Shown here: piece after piece, positions 1 to 7,359 of the stretch | Layout: every line of letters begins with the position of its first letter | How positions within the stretch are numbered: the stretch's first letter is position 1 | Source of the DNA: Coemansia sp. RSA 922 | Taxonomy: Eukaryota > Kickxellomycota > Kickxellomycetes > Kickxellales > Kickxellaceae | Direction of reading: 5' to 3' | Assembly: GCA_027577415.1 (NCBI GenBank) | Contig: JANBQS010000800.1 | Coordinates: 1 to 11,736, forward strand | DNA length: 11,736 nucleotides | Program-made: the position numbers and the translations under genes | Notes under the pieces: model-generated | Databases searched by the model: none | Seen by the model: the letters and a program-made list of their open reading frames with translations, nothing else | Told to the model about the DNA's origin: nothing

Positions 1-618
1 TGGCTTGATCATCTGGGCTAGACAGCGACCCATGTGTATATATTAGACAGGGGGCTTGTACTCTCCTGTGCAGACTCGAAACGTGCAGTAGCCTCAGTCT
101 AGCTTGTGAAAAGGCGTTGTAGAATAATATCGCTTGCTAGGAAATGACATCAAGAACAAGTAAGAAATGTGGGCAAAGGGCAGTAACACAGCCAGACTAG
201 AAACAATATGTGTAGGAACAATTGGTATCGCTGCAAAACCAATATAAAAGATATGTACAAAGCTAGCAGCATAATTGGATAGCACGTCAGCCACAAGTTT
301 GGCAGAAAGCAACAATGCCTGTTAATGGATGCGGTCATTTTATTCTACAACAAAAAAGTAAACACTGACGCCTCAATTTATTGACAAACATAGACGCTTG
401 AGCAACCATCCAGTCTTATTGTCATTCCAGCTGTGGCGTCAAGTCACAACAGCAATAATTACATTGTGCACTGTCGCCTTTGTTTACTTCAAGCGGCGCA
501 CAGTATCTCTCAAGACGCAAACACTTCTGATTTAAAAGATTTATGTAATTAAAACAACAGACCACAAAAGTAAGGTCTATTTAAAACGAACAAATGGACC
601 AGGCTTCCATTGAGTGAT
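1..618. other. Intergenic region, no supported gene
   Basis: This stretch is AT-rich. Open frames on the minus strand (about 94-338) give hydrophobic translations with no recognisable motif and are best read as chance. A TATA-like element (atataaaag, about 241-249) lies on the plus strand but no open frame follows it. The right end should hold the 3' untranslated region of the small secreted-peptide gene at 619-801. I see no tRNA, tandem repeat or recognisable exon here. Confidence 0.5.
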
Positions 619-801
619 CTAATGCGGGCCCTGGCCGAGATCGTTGGTGCTCTGGTTGACAAGATCGCCAATTGCTGCGGTAAGGCCAGAGAGCGTCTTT
701 AGGAGACCACCAAGCGTGCCGTCATAAAGGGCGCGGTCAGCTGGAAGAGGAGCGGCGGACACGGCGCAGATAAACAGAGTAGCAATGAAAGCGAAACGCA
801 T
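619..801 (-). CDS. Small secreted peptide, 60 aa, unknown function
   Basis: I do not recognise this protein. The frame opens with an ATG at 801 and encodes 60 residues. Residues 1-18 look like a signal peptide: Met-Arg, then a hydrophobic core (FAFIATLFICAVSA), then a small-residue cleavage context (Ala-X-Ala-Ala-Pro). The mature part of about 42 residues has Leu/Gly/Ala-rich spacing that could form an amphipathic helix around residues 31-49, then a polar tail ending QGPH. It has no cysteine after the signal peptide. The frame continues upstream to 924, but the signal peptide places the start at 801. CCAAT/TATA-like bases (gcccaataaattgg on the minus strand, near 918-931) sit about 120 bp upstream. 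Small signal-peptide proteins are common in fungal secretomes, but a chance open frame cannot be excluded. Confidence 0.5.
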   Translation of the reverse strand: MRFAFIATLFICAVSAAPLPADRALYDGTLGGLLKTLSGLTAAIGDLVNQSTNDLGQGPH

Positions 802-1142
802 GGCTAAAGTTGAGAACGGGCGGAAGAGTAGAATGCTTGAAAATTTGCAAATGCTTTGGAGGGAGAGAAAAAGATGATAACAGACAAGAGTCAACATTGA
901 GACAACGCGGCGGAAGTGTGCCAATTTATTGGGCTAGTGAACTTGTCCTGTCAGTGTTCTAGCGTCCTGAAATAACGGCAAGAAATAGACTTGGATTGAC
1001 TATACTGCGTCCATGCCGCCGACAAAGGCAGGCATCCGACTTTACGTAGCAGTAAATACATCGATTGGCTAATGTGATATCAATTGTTGTCTTGGAAAGT
1101 CCCTAATCAGACATGAGGTTGAATGCTACTTGGGCAAGTGCA

Positions 1143-1334
1143 TATATAAATAGGCAGTAGCACTGAGAGGTGGCAAACAATATCCTTCAGCAGAAGTGTA
1201 AACTACTAAACTAAACAATTGCTTATCAACAAGTGGCAGCCTACAGCAGTATTACCTTGGAACGCCCCGGCTCCCTACCTACGCATTAGGGACAGCCCGG
1301 ACCTCGGGTCTGGTTATATCGAGTTTTTTTTTTT
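1143..1334 (+). other. Possible small RNA transcription unit (TATA box, two hairpins, T11 tract)
   Basis: A good TATA box (TATATAAATA, 1143-1152) is followed about 120 bp later by two adjacent hairpins. The first pairs TCCCTA (1272-1277) with TAGGGA (1287-1292) around a 9-base loop. The second pairs CCGGACC (1297-1303) with GGTCTGG (1307-1313), including one G-U pair. A run of eleven T (1324-1334) follows. TATA plus T-run is the layout of RNA polymerase III genes of the U6 type. I do not recognise the transcript as U6, 5S, SRP or RNase P/MRP RNA and see no tRNA-type B box. An overlapping open frame (1219-1617) runs across the antisense of the tRNA and is probably spurious. This is a candidate only. 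Confidence 0.22.
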
Positions 1335-1517
1335 GGACAACGTGCTTGCATGCTCCAAATGTCTGATGGCATTTTTATCTACTAGTGGTATGTTACATGG
1401 CGTGTTTAAAATCATGCAAACATTTAACAAAAGGAAAAAAATAGCCAAGGTTGGCTGGGATGTGATTCGCACTCAAAAAATCGCCTTTTCGCGCCAGAGC
1501 AAAAAACCTCCACAAAT

Positions 1518-1524
1518 AAAAAAA
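1518..1524 (-). terminator. RNA polymerase III T-run terminator of tRNA-iMet copy 1
   Basis: On the minus strand a run of seven T begins 6 bases after the tRNA 3' end. Runs of four or more T on the non-template strand end polymerase III transcription. The other tRNA-iMet copy has a matching T6 run. Confidence 0.8.
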
Positions 1525-1529
1525 GGAAA

Positions 1530-1601
1530 TAGCACCTCCTCGTTTCGATCGAGGGACCTCAGGGTTATGGGCCCTGCGCGCTTCCTCTGCGCCAAGGTGC
1601 T
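1530..1601 (-). tRNA. Initiator tRNA-Met (CAT), copy 1, with C33
   Basis: The 72-base minus-strand sequence folds as a cloverleaf. The acceptor stem pairs AGCACCT with AGGTGCT. The D arm is GCGC/GCGC, the anticodon stem CAGGG/CCCTG, and the T stem CCTCG/CGAGG. The anticodon is CAT and there is no intron. Eukaryotic initiator features are present: an A1-T72 end pair, three G-C pairs at the base of the anticodon stem, and a T loop (ATCGAAA) with A in place of T54. It initiates translation by delivering Met as part of the eIF2 ternary complex. It differs from copy 2 only at position 33, where C replaces T. Vertebrate initiators also carry C33, so this does not by itself suggest a dead gene. A T7 terminator follows. 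Confidence 0.95.
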
Positions 1602-1661
1602 TTTCTTTTTATGCTAAAGCACCAACTTATTTTCTTAGCAGTTATTTATTAAATATAACAT

Positions 1662-1811
1662 GTTGCTCTTCTATATGACAAGGCCCCAGGGTCGCGCACT
1701 TTTAATTTGTCTATATTGCAGGGGGGTGGTTTTCGACAAAAGCAACAGCAGCAATTGATGGCAATGGTCCATTCCCCTCCCTCCCTTTCCCAAATGTCCG
1801 TCCCTGTTGGC
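1662..1811. mobile_element. 150-bp block present only in inverted-duplication copy 1
   Basis: Compared with copy 2, this block interrupts an otherwise continuous alignment. It is bounded by a 5-bp direct repeat, AACAT (1657-1661 and 1812-1816), of which copy 2 has one. Shifting the boundaries slightly gives ends TGTTGC and GCAACA, a perfect 6-bp inverted terminal pair (1661-1666 and 1810-1815) of the kind seen at some LTR or MITE ends. It encodes nothing recognisable. It could be an insertion here or a deletion between short direct repeats in copy 2; sequence alone does not decide. Confidence 0.35.
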
Positions 1812-1969
1812 AACATATGTGGCATAGCGTGTCTTGGACAGTGGTCACTTGTGTCTGTAATTAATCGTTCATTCACCACGTCAAAATATATAGGCGTATA
1901 GTTCGTTTTGATTAATTATGACTACTAGCATGTCTTGGTTATGTAGCCTTTGGTACTGGACAAGAAATA

Positions 1970-2881
1970 TCACCCTAAAACACGCATCGCCATCTCAAAG
2001 CCAATAAATGTCGCTGCATTTGCCGGCGCTGCCCTGAGAAGGCATGGGGTTATTCCACGGAAGAACCCCTTGAATCCTTCCTGTCGCATGATTTTTTGCG
2101 CGCAGTCGATGGTGCCATTGTACTTGCGAGATCCTGCTGTAAAGCCGTCGGTCTGGAGCTTGCTCTTGATCACGTCAATCGGGTACGACGTCAGCCACAT
2201 GGCAAAGCCAGCTGCCGCGCCATAAAGGCAAACGAGCCCCGAGGGAAGCTGGTCACGCCGCCTTCCAGTCTGGCGCATAGTGCGCTGCACTAGAGCCTCG
2301 TAGGCCAAGAAGTACATGCCGTATCCGTTAAACTCACGAATTACCGTCGCCACTTGGCCCTTGTAAATTCCACCCAAGCCAAAGCCACGATAGATCTGAC
2401 CAATGCAATCAATGGGGCCCCTGTATTGCGCTGCGGATCCAGCCGTCTGAACTTGCAGCCGCACGCGAATGTGCTCAACAGGTCCCGACACGATGCTGTT
2501 GGCAACGCCTGCCGTAGCACCTGCCATGTACAGCTGTGCCGCGCTTAAATTAGGCGTCTGGCCGCTGGGGGTTCCGTTTATCCTGGCAAAGGTGCGCTTC
2601 ATGTGCTCCATGACAAGAAATTGGATGGATACGCACAGTCCAACACCAACAAGCGGCGTGGTTGTTCCCTTGTAAAATCCACTAAACCCATCGTTTTGGA
2701 TGGTCTTGCGCACTGCGTCGATCGTGCCTCTGTAGAGCTCTGGCTGCGTCTGCAAGCGAACCTTTACTGTATCAAACGGTTGACCAGCAAACACTTGCGC
2801 GATACCGCCAACCGACCCGGCCAGGCAGTCCTTTACTGCGCGCATAGCCCCGTCAGGGCGCTCTGGTTCAACTTTGCTCAT
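1970..2881 (-). CDS. YMC1: Mitochondrial inner-membrane solute carrier, Ymc1/Ymc2 type
   Basis: This 303-residue protein is a complete mitochondrial carrier (SLC25 family) with three repeats of two helices each. The three signature motifs are PFDTVK (35-40), PVEHIR (134-139) and PIDVIK (234-239). The second has Val-Glu where the others have Phe/Ile-Asp, as in Ymc1. The C-terminal stretch RAAPANAATFIGFEMAMRVL closely resembles the end of yeast Ymc1/Ymc2, and the body (GQPFDTVKVRLQ, GFYKGTTTPLVGVG) also fits that subgroup. Yeast Ymc1 is linked to mitochondrial glycine import and Ymc2 to oleate and glutamate metabolism; the substrate here is inferred only. The start at 2881 gives the usual short N-terminus. 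The frame is open upstream to 3004, but that extension is hydrophobic leader read-through. The gene is intronless and is the last of three minus-strand genes, 369 bp downstream of ATP synthase epsilon. Confidence 0.9.
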   Translation of the reverse strand: MSKVEPERPDGAMRAVKDCLAGSVGGIAQVFAGQPFDTVKVRLQTQPELYRGTIDAVRKTIQNDGFSGFYKGTTTPLVGVGLCVSIQFLVMEHMKRTFARINGTPSGQTPNLSAAQLYMAGATAGVANSIVSGPVEHIRVRLQVQTAGSAAQYRGPIDCIGQIYRGFGLGGIYKGQVATVIREFNGYGMYFLAYEALVQRTMRQTGRRRDQLPSGLVCLYGAAAGFAMWLTSYPIDVIKSKLQTDGFTAGSRKYNGTIDCAQKIMRQEGFKGFFRGITPCLLRAAPANAATFIGFEMAMRVLG

Positions 2882-2968
2882 TGGGTAGGACTGATAGCTC
2901 TTTGCCTGTGTATGCGTTTGTAAAGGCAATTGCAGATAGATGCGACGTATTTGACAAATGAGCACAGC

Positions 2969-2998
2969 GAGAGAAAGAAAGAAAGAGAGAGAGAAAGG
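2969..2998 (-). repeat. GA/CT-rich simple tract upstream of the carrier gene
   Basis: This is an uninterrupted 30-base purine run of GAAA and GA units on the plus strand. It reads as a CT tract on the carrier's coding strand, about 90-120 bp before its ATG. Pyrimidine tracts just upstream of transcription starts are common in fungal promoters. Confidence 0.6.
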
Positions 2999-3250
2999 CG
3001 ACACCCGTGTTGAGTACGCGGGCTTTATCTTGCTTTATTGCGCGCATATAGGCGGCCCGTTTCTGTGGCAGATCAAAAGTACGTGGGAAAAAGGAAACCC
3101 TCCGTGCCATGCCGTGAGACTGCATCAACTCGTAAAAGTACATAGACGGGCTGAGATATGTTATTGGTAAAACGTATACTCTACAAAAGTATGACAAAAG
3201 AGGCAACATGCCAGGATCCGTCGTCATCGTGAAAGCTGCTCGCTGTGCGA

Positions 3251-3690
3251 CTAGTTGTCAGCCTTTGGGCGGGTCTCAACGTTTGGAACGATGGCAGATA
3301 CGCCAGCCTTGCCGCTATCCCACTTGGCGTACTTGACGGCAAGACCCTCACGCTTGGCAATCTCAGCCTGCAGCTCCGTCTTGGCGACCCGGCGCAGGGC
3401 ACGAGCAGCGATGCTGCTGTACTGGAGGTAGCTATAGTTATTGATTTATGGCAGTATAGAGATAGTTACAAAGCATTAGCAAAATGTACATGAAGATTAA
3501 GCAGCGAATGCTCGTCTCTGGAATTCCAAATGACATTGCCTTCTCGCAGCGGCGTCATTTCAACTGAGTCGTCTCCTCCTGCTATGGCTATCGCTTGCTC
3601 GATGCCGAATGAGGTTTCTTTTCGTCTCGACACTCCGTCCATTCAAGAGAATACATACTTCATACCGGCGGCTCTCCACGCAAAGGACAT
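3251..3690 (-). CDS. ATP15: Mitochondrial ATP synthase F1 epsilon subunit (two exons)
   Basis: Exon 1 (3690-3659) encodes MSFAWRAAGM plus two bases. Exon 2 (3431-3251) completes the codon and runs to TAG. Together they give 213 bases, or 70 residues, in one clean frame. The joined N-terminus (MSFAWRAAGMNYLQYSSIAA) matches the eukaryotic epsilon pattern of a WR.AG..Y..YS..A motif followed by a basic helix (ALRRVAKTELQAEIA) and KYAKWDSGK. The family is usually 50-75 residues. Epsilon sits in the F1 central stalk with gamma and delta on the matrix side; it is unrelated to bacterial epsilon. Like its homologues it has no obvious cleavable presequence. The donor is AA|GTATGT and the acceptor TATAG|C. 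The CysRS gene ends 152 bp upstream on the same strand. Confidence 0.9.
3432..3658 (-). other. Spliceosomal intron of ATP synthase epsilon gene
   Basis: This 227-base intron has a canonical fungal donor GTATGT (3658-3653) and an AG acceptor (3433-3432, context CTATAG). It splits the Asn codon after Met10. I derived it from homology of both exon products; joining at these sites keeps the frame and restores the conserved G-X-X-Y spacing. No single branch site stands out. Confidence 0.85.
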
Positions 3691-3842
3691 TGTAAAGATA
3701 AATCGAGAATAGAGTACGGGAAAAAGTGTAGTATAATATTCAAAATCAAGAGGCCAGAGACGAAATTCGAGTTCTCGCAAGACACAAGAGATACGCCAGG
3801 CGGTTAATTTAAACAATGATTTAATTAGATAATGGATCAGCA

Positions 3843-6400
3843 TTAGGCTTGCAATGACTTGAGGTACTCGTCGTGCAGCTTGGCCTGAGCACTCTGCTCC
3901 TTGGAGAGCTTCTTGAGCTTGCTCTTGGGGAGATCCTCGCCCGCCTGGTCCTTGGTAGGAAGGCCATCTTCGTCCCAGGCTGAGTACTGCGTAGACATCT
4001 CGGCTGTGCAGAACATATCCTTTGGTGATAGCTTGCCCCGCGCAAGACGCTCCTGGCGCTTGGCCTCGGCAGCACGAGCAGCGGCTTCCTTTTGCGCCAG
4101 CTTGGCACCTTCTTCGGCCTGGCGTGCAGCCCGCTCACGTCGCAGCTTCTCAGGGTCGCCAAACTTGATCAGCGCGCTTCCGTCGCCATGGTCATCAAGA
4201 ATAATGCCAAGGTTGAGAAGGTCGACGTCGCGGACCTTGTCGCACAGACCCAGCAGCGCACGCTTATCGCCGCCAGAGAGTGCTAGCTCACGCACGGCAT
4301 CGCGGAAGTCGCTGAGTACCGAAGCAACTGGGCGAAGGACCGACTCGCGATCCGCTGGATGCTCGCCATCAGCGGTAGTGCTGTTGAGGCTGGCACCCCA
4401 GCCAATGGCAGAGGACGAGCTGTCGTTGCCTAGTCCGAACGCCCGAACAATCTTGGTCACATACAGGGCGACCATTTCGAGGATCTGTGGATCAATATTG
4501 GCCCGACCACGCTTCAGATACACGTTGGTACGGTTAACAATGTTCCGGAGCTCTCGCATAGCCTTGGCCGTATTGAACGAGTCCATAAGCGCGGCGTGGA
4601 CTTGGGCCTTGGTCTCCTTCAGCTCATCCAGCAGCTCCAGCTCGGGCGCCAAGAAGCGGCGCTTGCCGTCCGATTCGTACTGATGCTCACGGTAGTCGCG
4701 CAGCAGCGCGCTGGTGTTTGCGAAAAAGTTGTCAAAGGTGCTCTCGATCTTGATGATATCAGGCATCGCCTGCATCTTAAAGTCCAAAGGGTCGCTCCAC
4801 GGCGAGAGCACGAACAGCAGGCGCAGTTGGCGCACCGAGTACAGCTTCAGCGCATCCTTGATGGAGATAAAGTTCTTGAGCGACTTTGACATCTTCCTGC
4901 CCTCAGTAAGCAGGTGGCCAGAGTGCATAAAGTAGTTGATCCACTGGTGGTTGTTGAAGCACGCCTCCGACTGCGCAACCTCGTTGTCGTGGTGCGGAAA
5001 GGTAAGGTCGATGCCGCCCGTGTGCAAGTCGATGTGCTCGCCCAAGATCTCGCTCGCCATCACGCTGCACTCAATGTGCCAGCCAGGGCGACCAAGGCCC
5101 CAGGGACTCGGCCACTCGGGCTCTCCCGCCTTTGACTTTTTCCACAGCGCAAAGTCGTTATCGTTGCGCTTGTTGAACTTGGCCTCGTTGAGGACACCCT
5201 CGCCCTCGACCAGCAGCGCTTGATTGCCCTTGGCGGTCGGCTTTAGCTTGGCATAAAAGTGGCCATTCTTGCCGTCAAACGCGTCCACGTCAAAGAAGAC
5301 CGATCCCTCGGACTCGTAGGCATAACCGTTGTCGATAATGCGCTGGACAAATGTAATGATCTCTGGCACAAACTCGGACACGCGCGTAATGATGTTGGGA
5401 CGCCGCACTTGCAGCGAGTCCAAGTCCTCGAAAAAGTCCTTTTCCCAGTATGCCGCCAAGTCGCGGAAGATGCGATGGTCTTTGACCGTGGTGGCAAACT
5501 GAGCATCAAGCCAGGGAGCCAGCACGTCCTCCGAGGCCACAACCAATGCATCCACAGCGTCTTTGGACGAATTTCCCTCAGCCATGCTCTGGCGGGCAGA
5601 CACAATAGCCTCAAACGCTGCCTGCGCAGCCTCAAAACGCAAGGTAAACTTTTCGTCGGCCGCGACCATCTCGGGGTTCTTGCCATCACCGACCCTGGCC
5701 ACGTAAAGCCTCCAACCAGCGTCGTTCGTAATGGTCTCGCCAAGCCTTGCACCGACAAACGCGTGGAATGCGGCTTCTACATCTTGCACGGTCTTTGCAT
5801 CAAGGTTCGTTACTTGGCTCCTGTATTCGTTCACCAGGTGCTTGTGACGCGCGCGCACAATAATCTTGTCGTCAATGTCGGTAACGTTCATCACCAGGTT
5901 TACGTCGTAGTTGAAGTAGTCCTCCATAATGCGGCGAATGATGTCAAACGACACGTAGTTTCGAGCGTGTCCGATATGCGCGGCGTCATATACCGTCGGA
6001 CCGCATGCGTACCAGCTGACGTAGTTGCCCTCACGTGGCACAAACGAAACCTACGCTTAGCCCGGCGGCAGAGTCCGGCAATACGTAAGAATGTTAGTGA
6101 TGGGTTAGCTGACCTTTTTACACTCCAGATTCAGTTGGCATAGCATGCAATTGCTGGACATACCTCTGACTTGGTCAATGAGTTGTAAACCCTTAGGCCG
6201 GTCTGTGGGTGACTAGGCTCAGGTGGAGTCCACGGTGAGCTGTTGTTGCTGGTAAAGGTCATGGTTGCTGAGCTGTTACTCGGGATACTAGATTTGCTGC
6301 GAAATTCGAATTTGGTAGGCTGGATCTTCCAGTGTTGGGAATTGAAAGTTGAGCGAGATATAAGGTACACGGATCGATGTGCCAGACGGGCAAATACCAT
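3843..6400 (-). CDS. CRS1: Cysteinyl-tRNA synthetase, two exons, two possible starts
   Basis: This class I synthetase charges tRNA-Cys with cysteine. Exon 1 ends at 6164 and exon 2 spans 6050-3843, joined in phase 0. Starting at the internal ATG (6262) gives 768 residues; the upstream in-frame ATG (6400) adds 46. In short-form numbering, HIGH is at 58-61 and KMSKS at 419-423. Likely zinc ligands, by comparison with E. coli CysRS, are C49, C361, H386 and E390. The block at about residues 114-230 is the eukaryote-specific insertion. The tail contains the eukaryotic segment LSPKDMF and a Lys/Glu/Ala-rich helix. The 46-residue extension is rich in Arg, Ser and Lys with a single acidic residue, like a mitochondrial presequence. 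The upstream ATG has a weak context (T at -3) and the internal one a strong context (A at -3), which fits leaky scanning. Confidence 0.93.
6051..6163 (-). other. Spliceosomal intron of cysteinyl-tRNA synthetase gene
   Basis: This 113-base phase-0 intron has donor GAG|GTATGT (6163-6158) and acceptor GCGTAG|GTT (6052-6051). Candidate branch sites (ACTAAC and GCTAAC) lie about 40-60 bases before the acceptor, and a CTAAG lies next to it. Removing it joins YNSLTKSE to VSFVPREG, which matches the continuous YNSL-T-K-V-x-F-x-P pattern in other eukaryotic CysRS proteins. Confidence 0.88.
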
Positions 6401-7359
6401 GAATGCAAGAGTAAAAGTAAAATAATTCAATCTGTGCAATATCAAAAAGAAGAAAGGCAGAAAGGCAAAAAATGCTGCGCTTGCCTTCCCCCCTCCCCCC
6501 ACATCTCTTTTGGTGCTAATTATCGGTGCTTTGTTCTTTGCGCTGGCTATTGCGCCATTGCTTGGGCTTAGCGCGCGATACATAAAGTGTCACTAACACA
6601 GCCGCAGCAGCAAAATTATCGTTGATGCAAGTTGATTTGGATAAGCCAGCTTGATCCGCCAACCCTTTAATTCTGGACCAGAAGTTGTGACATGTCTGAG
6701 CGCTGATCTCCAAGTGTGTGCTGCACTTAAAGTGCTTCTACAATTAATTGTGCCTGTTGGTAGCATTGGTGCACGAGCGCGGTTTCTCCATTCGCGATTC
6801 ATGAATCCCCACACAATTGCTTGTGGAGCTGCTGCTGGCCGATCACGAACGCACTTGCTTGTAGGACACCACTCAGATTTACACATTGCTTGCATTGCCT
6901 GCCACCTGTTGCAACTGCCGCTGTCAATGCTAAAGCATTTGAAGGCACATTTTGGACACATGTACACCATTCTGTCACTCGACAACCGCCCTCTCACAGT
7001 GGCTCATTTGTTGCCACTCGCCACATCCAAATGCAAGCGCGGTTGATCGGGTTGCTGGAAATCCTACGCCACACTACCAAAGAGGCGTGTCAGCAAATCT
7101 TCAAAGCATATAATAATTCTTTATGAAAGTGGCACTGCTGCAAGACATCTCCCAGGGTCCCTGTCTTTCTCCACATCGCTAGCTTGGCCTTTGTGCGTGC
7201 CATGTATAAAAGGCACATACTTGCGCCACGGGTGGACACCTCATCTTAATTCTAGCCACACCAGCCTCCTTACATTCTCTGACATCTCGCACAATTACAC
7301 CACATCTGTATTTACTTTGTATATTACTGGCATTTTACCCTATTTCGCTGTCCGCCACT
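6401..7359. promoter_or_regulatory. Divergent promoter region between CysRS and homeodomain genes
   Basis: This 959-bp stretch separates the starts of two divergent genes. Next to CysRS it is rich in A/T and C runs. Next to the homeodomain gene it has a clear TATA box. Two adjacent palindromes (6723-6735 and 6740-6751) and several TGACA/TGTCA pentamers lie between. Overlapping open frames on both strands (minus 6593-6997, plus 6651-7046) give Cys/His-containing translations with no family I recognise, so I treat them as unsupported. Confidence 0.5.
7205..7211 (+). promoter_or_regulatory. TATA box of the homeodomain gene
   Basis: TATAAAA lies 149 bp before the ATG at 7360. With a start site about 30 bases downstream, the leader would be roughly 120 bases. 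It is the best TATA match in the divergent region. Confidence 0.6.

Larger units (their letters stand above)
1499..1865 (-). repeat. Inverted duplication, copy 1 (contains tRNA-iMet)
   Basis: This segment is repeated in opposite orientation at 10652-11136. The similarity falls into three collinear blocks. Block A (1499-1633, matching 11003-11136) holds the tRNA with 5' and 3' flanks. Block B (1629-1661, matching 10701-10733) is ungapped with 3 mismatches in 33. Block C (1812-1865, matching 10652-10705) is ungapped with 5 mismatches in 54. Between blocks B and C this copy has 150 extra bases (1662-1811) that copy 2 lacks. I compared the blocks by eye. Confidence 0.85.

Noticed and set aside
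1219..1617. 132-codon plus-strand open frame
   Set aside because: It runs across the hairpin/T-tract candidate and the antisense of the initiator tRNA; the translation has no recognisable motif.
2882..3004. Upstream in-frame extension of the carrier (41 residues)
   Set aside because: It is translated CT-rich leader; carriers of this type start shortly before the first helix, as the ATG at 2881 gives.
3901..4683. 260-codon plus-strand frame, and other long plus-strand frames, inside CysRS
   Set aside because: They are antisense shadows of the CysRS exon caused by its codon composition.
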